Positions 47,687-64,000 of a stretch of 64,000 nucleotides of DNA are shown here, piece after piece. A model generated the notes under the pieces. The model saw nothing but the letters and a program-made list of their open reading frames with translations. It was not told the origin of the DNA and searched no databases. The position numbers and the translations under genes are program-made. Positions within the stretch are counted from its first letter, which is position 1, and each line of letters opens with the position of its first letter. The DNA comes from Pholiota molesta (Eukaryota; Basidiomycota; Agaricomycetes; Agaricales; Strophariaceae). The stretch is taken from positions 372,001 to 436,000 of the forward strand of contig JACGCK010000019.1 of the NCBI GenBank assembly GCA_014925825.1, in the 5' to 3' direction.

Positions 47687-48509
47687 TAATTTTAATTATC
47701 TAGCTATTGAAGGTGCTTTCTTTGTATCAATGCTTATGATGATGGCAGAGTCAATGGACGGTTTTCAACCATTTAAGGGATGAGCCTTCCACAGCGCGAC
47801 ATGCTGTTGTAGCTTTTATGATAGACGCGATCATCCGCTGCAAAGATGGAACACGTCTGTCTAGATGTCGGTGAATTGACCGTCCGACGGGACAATTCAG
47901 CTCATCATCAATTGATAAAGCGACAAGGGAGATTTGTATCATTCTAGTAAATGCTCATCATTCTATCTATGCGGTCAGAGTTGGCCAGCCAGAGAGCTCC
48001 AGAAAGCAAGGAGGATGTGAGCTTCTCGCTCGATGGGTCAATACATAATCATCATCATAATACATAGCTTGCAGCATAGCAGGTTCGGAATGTGTATGTA
48101 CCTTCGTTACTCCCGAACTGCTGCCGACACAAACTAGCATCATCAGAAGAACATCGAGAACTGATCATGCATGAGGCTGCACGAGGTGTGTGAGAGAGAG
48201 AAAAAAATCCTCAGCCAAGTGCTGAGCCAACGCATAGCTGTCGTATCTGGCAGAGAGCCAGGTAAGTTTTATTTGGACGGGCGCTGACAGGGTCTCCAGC
48301 CCGAAGCAAGTCCCATGGGTGAATTCTACAATAAACGATTTTTGCGTTCTTTTACGACACGTTGCGAGCTTGGTAGAGGTTAATTAAAGATCAATGGAAT
48401 AAGTAAGGGCCACTGTCGGAGAGGCACACCAATGATATAAACGGATTGTTTCCTAAATTACCTGATCAAAATAAAGGGAAGGAGGTTGTTCAACACCAAC
48501 CAGCGACGA
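47687..48509. other. Intergenic region without a supported gene
   Basis: Holds the 3' UTR of the SIKE-family gene and the promoter of the PH-domain gene. No repeat or RNA gene seen. Confidence 0.5.
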
Positions 48510-51500
48510 TGGCGAGCAGCGGCGACGCTCTGGTCAGTCCGTCCACCAACAATCTCTGATTCCAGCTGACCATCATTCGCAGTTCATTAACCGTATGCCA
48601 CCCACCTCTTCCGGCTCTTTCCCAAGTCCCTTTCCCAGGACCACCGCCCTCCCTCCTCGTCGCCTTGGCTCTCCAGCACAGGAGGTCCTCATTCTGGACC
48701 GGGCCATGAAGCTCAGCAAGAGCCCGCCCGACGCAGGCAGGTCCCGCTCAAACTCAAAGTCGAATGAGAAGGGCAAGGAGCCGGTGCACGCATACAGCAT
48801 CGGCGACACACCAGGCAGCACACCTTTAGGTATGTCCCAGCGCAGCTTTCTTCTTTCTCTGCGATCTGCACACCTGTAACTGGGATCCGTGGCTTTCGCA
48901 GGCAGAGAGCACTATGTACCCCGTTATAATGGAAACTCGCCATACACAAACAGCAACGAGACGAGCAAACGCCCCTCAACGTCAGACGGTAGCAACAGCT
49001 CAAACGGAAGGAGCAGATTCAGAGGCAGTCTTCTCGGTGCCGCCTCGGACGCTCTAGGCCTCAGGTTTGGCCGCCGCAGGCCCTCCGTCCGCCAGAAGCC
49101 TGCGCCAAATATTCTCCCGGACGTGATTGAGATCACCGCACGACCCCCAGACGCCGAAGACGAGGAGCGCAAACGTCTGCGCGAGATGGCCGCGCATGCG
49201 ATAGGCGTCGACCCGTATATGGCCACGTCCGACTCCCATTCCCGCGGCGGCGAGCCGGAAAGCACCACGGACGAAGACGATGATGACTTCGCTGACCGCC
49301 CGCGTGGCTCTGATTCTGTCGAAGCGCGCCGACTAGGCGGATATCTGAATGCGCGCAACGGCAATTCAGAGTCCGCTTCCAATATTGGCGGACGCAGGTC
49401 TCCCCATGGCTCCAGTGTCTCCGTACCCATACCGCCGCATAATCCCAGACCACTACCACCACCCCTTGGGAGTCGCTTTCGCTCGGGCTCCATGGCGGCT
49501 ACAGGCCATAGTCCGTCCAATTCCATGACCATCTTACCTATACCACCGTTTCCTTCGACCGTCGCTGCACTGTCCCAATTTCACGAATCGTCGGGCGTGT
49601 TTCCCAAATATTATCCGCCTTCATCATTGCGCATATTTGCGCTTTCCAAGAACTGGAAGAACCGATATATTTTCCTCTCTACGCCGGCTACATTCATCAC
49701 GAAAGGCCGCACGCCGGCGGTCTCATACTTGCACTTGTTCAAGTCGGCGGGTGCAGAAGAGAAGGAGCTAGAGCGGCTCGAGATCAACGAGGACAGTGTC
49801 GTCTTCGTCTCGGAAGAGGAAGTGGGCGGCAAGCGCCATGTTATCAAAGTCGGTGGGCGGATGTAGGCGCAATGAAAAGGGAATATACTCATGAAGAGGG
49901 AGGGCATATCATGTGGCTGCTGCAAATCTCGGACCATACAGTTGCACAGAAGTGGATTACAAACATCAAAACTGCTATCCTTAGCCAACGGTGAGTGTTT
50001 TGTCCACACAGTCCATCTATCAAAATTGAATGACTGCTGATTGCATGTTTTGTCTTGGCCTTGCATCTTAGGACTGTTCGCGCTGGCCTGATCCCGCCAT
50101 TGTCGCTCGGAAATAACGAGCCCCGAGGAGACATGGATGTGATGTTGTCCATCCGTGCTGCGCAGGGCGTAGCGACGACTCCCACCTCCCCCACTTTTAA
50201 GCAGCCCTTGACGCCAACCCAGGGTGAATACCCCAGTGCGACAGGCCCCACAAACAACAACCTTAACTACGCTTCCTCTATCTCCTCCCAGTCCGCACGC
50301 TCGCAGAGTCCTCCTCCGAAAACTCCTGGGTCACCCGCAAGTGCTGTCTCTGCTCTCAAGGGTCTCTTCGCCAACTCAGTTGGACGTCCGCGCTCAGGTT
50401 CGAGAGCGACTTCCATCAGCTCGGAGCGGCAGTCGGATTCCAAGGAGGAGGAGAGCTTCACGAGCATGGGCAGTAACCTGCTCAGCATGCTGCGCTCAAG
50501 CACGCCAGACACCCAGTCGATCAATACCGTGCAGAGTACATCACGGACAACGACCACGCTTCCATTCGCTGCGGTACCGACGCCTCCATTAGAAAGACGC
50601 ATCGACAGGAGGATTCTCACCGATCACCAAGCTACCTCTTGGATGCCTACCGAAGTAGCAACGGTTGCGTCATCGAGTAAGGATACAATCAGATCTAATA
50701 GAGGATTTTTGCTTGGTGCGATGTCGTTGCAGCCGCCTCCGCGCAAGCGATGGACGTCGTCTGGGTCTGGGCCGGCAGAAACAGCGAATCGCGAGCTAGC
50801 AGCGTCTGAGACGCCCAAAGCCGACGCGGCGCGTCGCGTGAGTTTCACCGCCTCGCGGACGTCCATGGATCGAGTGTTGGCGGACAGGCAGGCGGATGCG
50901 CTGACTGGGTTCCAGTTTGGCAGCCCCGAGCGCCCGCGCGCCCCGTCGCTGCAGTCTGTGTCGACCTACGGGTCTGCCGAGAACACAATGAGCATGGACC
51001 GGTCAAGCACGAGCACAAAACGGAGCTCGGGGATCAGGAGTGCGCGGCGGTGGTCGCGGCAAGGTACCCTGCCTAATCGCTTGACGCCCCCGTCCGACCC
51101 GCCTCCAGCCGTCCCGACGCAGGAGCACGCGCGCGGCCTCCACCCGTACTCCGCTGAGCACGGCTCAGGTTCCGCGAACGGCTCGGCGCAGAGCAGCGAG
51201 AAGAGCGTGGTGTCGAGCCTGCCGTCGTTCTTGAACTCGAAGCGCGCGTCCGGCTCCTCGCAGCACTCGTTTAGCACGACGTATTCGCACGCCGCGTCCG
51301 TGGCGTCAAGTCTCCACCCAGCGCGCGCGTCCTCGTCCCACCGCACATCCATGCCCCCGCCGCGGCCGGCGCCGACGTCTGCTCTTCCTCCCGCGCCGAG
51401 TGATAGCACTGCCCAGGACACGCTGAAGCCCCTCGAAGAAAACTCCGACTCGTCGCCCAAGTCCTCGTTCCGCAACTCCGTTGCCCACCGCACGTTCCGG

Positions 51501-52490
51501 CTGTCCATGGTCGCGCCTTCGAAACCCCCACCATCGACGACGTTGCCGCCACGCCCTGACGACCCGGAATACAAGACACACCGGCGGTCGTCGAGCGGTG
51601 GCGCGACCACTGCCCCACAGTCCAGTAAACTCGAAACGATCCCTGCATCACCTGTGCCGCCTGCGAAAACTATCAATCCCTTCCCACCTCCAGCAGGACC
51701 TCTGCCCCCGCCTCCTACACAATCAAATCCATCCTCTTCTACATCTCCTCCAGCCCCAAATGCACAGCCTGTCTCACCGCCTCCCAAAAGATCCGCCTCC
51801 ATTACTATTAAAGAGCGCCTACGGAAACTAAGCGCGCCGATACCTTCTGGGAACCAGTCCAAAGCCGCTCCATTATCACGCTTGCAGACACAGACGAACG
51901 GCACCCATCCCTCCGCCGCCTCCGGACAGACTTTACTGATGACCCCTCTGACTGCAACCGCCATGTCGGTGCCCGCTACGCCCATCGCCGAAAAGATCAC
52001 GCTATTCCAGAACGACCCCAGCTTCCTGCAAATGCACACGCCCGTAATGATGACCACACCCGCGCCCGCGTCCCTATCTTTTTATTCGACTGAACAGCCC
52101 CCCGACGATCAGCTGGATGGCATCGTCTCGCTGCTGCCACCCCCACGCCGCGGGTCCAAGCAGCTTTTGGAAAGCGATCTAGAGAGACCAAAAAGCTCCG
52201 TCATGCCGCCACACACTCTCAGTACCAAATTTTCAATCGTAGGCGAGCCCACGGCTAATTTTGCTGCTACGCCTCTAGGCGAGCATCTCTCTCTTTCGCG
52301 TCCTAGGTCTGCGATGTCGAACCATAGCCAACATTCGCAACCATTCCTTGAAATTGATTGGGAAAGCCCCCAAGATGAGACCGTACCGCGGGACGAATAT
52401 CCTCCTGAGAAACTGTCTCCTGTAGAACCACGTCGCATATCATTATCTCGTCCTGGATCTGTAGTTTCGCTAGGAATAGTGACTATGTAG
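48510..52490 (+). CDS. Large Ser/Pro-rich PH-domain protein
   Basis: A fungal protein of about 1,200 residues. ATG 48510 (MASSGDAL), an intron, then a Ser/Pro-rich disordered region, an acidic patch (ESTTDEDDDDFADR) and a pleckstrin-homology-type domain at about 49600-49990: VFPKYYPPSSLRIFALSKNWKNRYIFL, LHLFKSAGAEEKELERL, SVVFVSEEE, then GGHIMWLLQISDHTVAQKWITNIKTAILS with the invariant Trp near its end. An 811-codon final exon (50055-52490) follows, dominated by Ser, Pro and Thr (LPSFLNSKRASGSSQHSF, PLPPPPTQSNPSSS). PH domains bind phosphoinositides, so a role at the plasma membrane or in signalling is likely. Inside the PH domain the frame breaks at 49855-49858 (GGGC; GGGGC restores GGADVGAMKREY); I treat this as a one-base consensus error. 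Confidence 0.75.
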
Positions 52491-52729
52491 ATATCCTTAT
52501 TCTTGTCGTTTTCAGTTTTTGTTCCTGTTACCCCCAGTTACCACGGATCCCTTGTATTCCCATGCATGTACCTACATTTTACATACCCCAAGTCAAGCGT
52601 TTTCCCTCCGAAAATTTGTTGAGAGAACATATATGCGATACGATAACAGATGAATTAAAAGCATGAAAACTAGCTAAAAAAGTGAACTATAAATACAACA
52701 ATATTTAGACAATGAAATGAGCAAAGCAA

Positions 52730-61493
<8,764 letters not shown>

Positions 61494-61741
61494 CCTATCA
61501 GTGTTGGTGGTGTTGAAGCAAGAAGTTGAGGATGATGTAAGCAGAAAGTGGGATTGATGAGCATGTGCACGGACCCTATATTGCGGCTCAAGCTTCAAGT
61601 ATGACTTCAGAACTCTGACTCGACCTACGAGTCAACTATATTAATTCTCGTCTCTTCCTGCTACTGTACACTCGCCACTACAAAACATCTTTTGACAACA
61701 ATTTTGGTATTACAGATGGGTGAACCATTATCTCATCCTCA

Positions 61742-63030
61742 TTATTGTTGACTATGATGAACTTGGGAACGCGCTCTTATTCGTACCCGCAATTCTGCTC
61801 CGAGCTTGTATCCCAAGACCTGATACACCAAAGTTAGCAACGCAAGTCCATCATCATACAATTCTCTTACCTTATCCCAGTCCAGCTTTTGGCGGGTGAG
61901 GGGCAATGCCCGTCGCAATCCCTTGAACGTCTTCTCTCCCATTTCCTGATAGGTTCATTCAACGAAACTGATATTTTCTTTCTTCTTCCTCGATTAACGC
62001 GAGGATTTTGGAGGCTGCATACTTGGAGCAGCGGAGACTACAGGAGGCGGTAGGTCGAAGGAAACGGTGTGCGTCGTTGCAAGTTGGACCTGTGTATCCA
62101 ATAATCATCCAGTGTGTCCGCAGTCTAGGGGGCATCAATTACTCACGTTTCCTTGTTCATAATAATGCACGTTAATCAAGATCTTTCCTGTAACCTGCTT
62201 TGAGTTTAGGTTTACAGTATATTCTGATCGCCATCTTCCTGACCTACAATAATATGAAATGGATCTGTCAGAAGTTAGACATCCAAAAGAAAGCCGCTAA
62301 CCAGAAGTTCGTCGGGTTATATTTGTTGGCAACAACCTGAATCACATAGTGGTCCGAAATCTCTTTAGGAGAGAACACTGCTATAACCCGTCGGTGAAGT
62401 GAGCTTTCAGATAGTTCAGAGCGGATGCTTCAAGTGCTACACTGAACAATAAGATAAGTAAGAAGTCGTCAAAACTTTAGTAGTTCAAACATACCGGATC
62501 GGTTCGTGCTCCTCGTTAGGTTCATATGGCTGAGGATCGGAGGCTTCCTGATCACACAGATGATCAACCTTTTCGTCCGACGATCCAGCCTACCGTACTC
62601 ACTAGACTGAGGTGATCAAACACAAAGGATTGCTTCGATCTAGGATCCAGGAACCTCTCCTGACTATCTTCCTCATCCGATACTGGTCCTATTCGAGCAG
62701 CTTCACTGATAATGGACTAGTAATCAGCGTGTCAAATGAGAATACACAACTCGATTCAATCTAACATACTAGATGATTTGTCTCCGGGACATCGACAACG
62801 GTAAATTGTTCAATATTGTATTCCCTCAAGGCAGGTTGGATGTTTTCCTGAAGCAATCATCGTCCGAAATAATGGTGCGGATATCTTCCAGATTACGGGT
62901 GTAATTAGCAAGTGTCTTTACAAGCCGAGAGGCAGTAATATAAGCATACCATTCAGCACATCGTTTATTCTCCCGGTGGTGATTGAAGCAGAAACTGAGC
63001 AGCAGCTTGCACACGTTCAGTCGCGTCCAT
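61742..63030 (-). CDS. CAP1: F-actin-capping protein subunit alpha
   Basis: Alpha subunit of the heterodimer that caps barbed ends of actin filaments, in the cytoplasm at actin patches. Start MDATERVQAAAQFLL at 63030; then QSPPGEINDVLNDIRTII, REYNIEQFTVVDVPETNHL, an acidic and Phe-containing part, KILINVHYYEQGNVQL, and the family C-terminus TFKGLRRALPLTRQKLDW followed, after an intron, by YKLGAELRVRIRARSQ. Ends at 61742-61744. About nine short introns. Two reading-frame breaks are visible: near 62968-62969 (GAGAATAAAC, where GAGAAATAAAC restores PPGEINDV) and near 62855-62856 (GATGATTGCTT, where GATGATTTGCTT restores DDDLLQENIQPAL). Both look like lost homopolymer bases. Otherwise the gene is complete and normal. 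Confidence 0.9.
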
Positions 63031-63255
63031 GTTGGTGTTGTCGTTGAGACGCGCTTCGACCATTCAGGCTCATCTAGCTTCGGCAACTGCCGACTATATC
63101 ACATCTGGTCTGCCAACGCTCTCACCCAGGTTGTTCTTGCACTCCTCACTTCAATCCACGCTTCGGCTTCCACATTCATATGCGATATAATATGCGCAAT
63201 GCTCCATGTTCAAAATGTATGTGAATTACTTTACATATGGTTTATGCTACACTAA

Positions 63256-64000
63256 TCAATTACAGCTTTGCAATCGCAATAATTGCGCCTCAGTTACACC
63301 AGCACCCATCGCCGATGTCGACGAAACACCACCGGTGACAGTCTTGATGAGATTGTCAGCGTAGTCGGCACCACTCCACTGTGTATTTCAGTCAGCTTAT
63401 GTTTTCAAGAGGAGAAGAAAATGTCCAACCTTTTGATGGGTGAGAACGTCGCAGCCAATTCACGCTCTCTGCGCTGCACAAGCTCGACATAGGCCTGCAT
63501 ACCGGTCTGAGCAAAGTTTTTGGCGAAGACGTCCGAAATATAGGCGTTTGAGTGAAGTCCAGCGAGCTGTGTCATAGAGAGGTTAGAACTAGTACGTCAC
63601 ATTTGTCGGGCGACTCACAGTGATAAATTGCCAGACAAATCCAAGCTTGCCGAGCTCCCAGACATAATTTTTCATGTCCTTATCGGTGAGACCAGCAGCT
63701 TCCCAGTTGAAGGAAGGGCTCAAGTTGTAGGCCAACCAATGTCCAGGGCGAGCCGCATGAACCCATGAGCGAATTCTTGTGCTTGCGACAAGATCGGTTT
63801 CTTGGTCTCCATCCACAAGAGGTCGGCATATGGAGCGAAGGCGATGGCGCGGTGGATTGCGCATTGCGTTCCGCCTTGGTAACGGTAGTAGCCCTCACGA
63901 GTTCTTGGGCTGTGCCAATCCCAGTAGGGCACAGACTTCAAGCCGAACTCTTTCTGGGCGATCGCGACAGCATTGGGGTAGGAAACATCGGCATGCGAGC
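63256..64000 (-). CDS. ICL1: Isocitrate lyase, C-terminal part (continues off the right edge)
   Basis: Glyoxylate-cycle enzyme cleaving isocitrate to succinate and glyoxylate, in peroxisomes/glyoxysomes; needed for growth on acetate, lipids or ethanol. From the right edge the frame reads [104 protein letters not shown], then after a last intron [20 protein letters not shown] and [12 protein letters not shown]. The catalytic KKCGH motif lies outside the window. A frame break at 63762-63764 (GGG; GGGG restores [13 protein letters not shown]) looks like a lost base. Near the stop, adding one T at about 63285 gives a C-terminus ending IAKL with TAA at 63260-63262, a peroxisomal AKL signal; as read, translation ends at TGA 63256-63258. 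Confidence 0.93.

Noticed and set aside
50966..52057. 363-codon minus-strand ORF
   Set aside because: Antisense shadow of the Ser/Pro-rich exon of the PH-domain gene; composition is Gly/Val-biased and no motif is present.

Overview
The window is a gene-dense piece of a filamentous basidiomycete genome, most probably an Agaricomycete. The evidence is many short introns (about 45-80 bp) in almost every gene, fungal-only families (ROT1, KRE6/SKN1-type glucan proteins, GH131, sedolisin proteases, GPI-anchored cupredoxins, the family often mislabelled geranylgeranyl pyrophosphate synthetase), and housekeeping proteins of fungal type (HIS1, PRE7, GSH2, PRP8, F-actin capping protein alpha, isocitrate lyase). 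I see no bacterial operon, CRISPR array, tRNA, rRNA or recognisable intact transposon.

Layout, left to right. 0-11 kb: the start of an unidentified gene running off the left edge, HIS1 (minus) with an unusual in-frame upstream open region, a fungal-specific protein, a multi-pass membrane protein with two reading-frame breaks, a secreted sedolisin-type tripeptidyl peptidase, and an unidentified membrane protein. 11-16 kb: gene-poor, with a diverged direct duplication and a GGT microsatellite. 16-19 kb: ROT1 and the proteasome beta subunit PRE7, both minus. 19-24.6 kb: a second gene-poor stretch. 24.6-28.5 kb: two tandem aldo/keto reductases with an unusual N-terminal membrane segment. 29-32.5 kb: a secreted GH131 glucanase and glutathione synthetase. 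33-39.3 kb: a tandem pair of KRE6/SKN1-like GH16 membrane proteins. 40-46 kb: GPI-anchored cupredoxin, phosphopantothenoylcysteine decarboxylase, a mitochondrial-type membrane protein and a homeodomain protein. 46.5-52.5 kb (plus): a SIKE-family coiled-coil protein and a long PH-domain protein. 52.7-64 kb (minus): PRP8, capping protein alpha and the 3' part of isocitrate lyase.

Functional themes. Several genes concern the cell wall and secretory pathway: ROT1, two KRE6/SKN1 proteins, GH131, and the GPI cupredoxin. This is loose clustering among housekeeping genes and not a demonstrated cluster. The most striking sequence-level signal is a series of single-base deletions, almost all in short homopolymers, that break the frames of otherwise perfectly conserved essential genes between about 49.8 and 64 kb (at least 20 in PRP8, plus the PH protein, CAP1 and ICL1), and also the membrane protein at 5.2 kb. 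Genes between about 15.8 and 46 kb read cleanly. I interpret the breaks as consensus errors, not pseudogenes. Biologically the most unusual items are the homeodomain with Arg in place of the invariant Asn51 plus an AT-hook, the membrane-anchored aldo/keto reductases, two micro-exons (12 and 20 nt), and the 170-codon open region in frame with HIS1.
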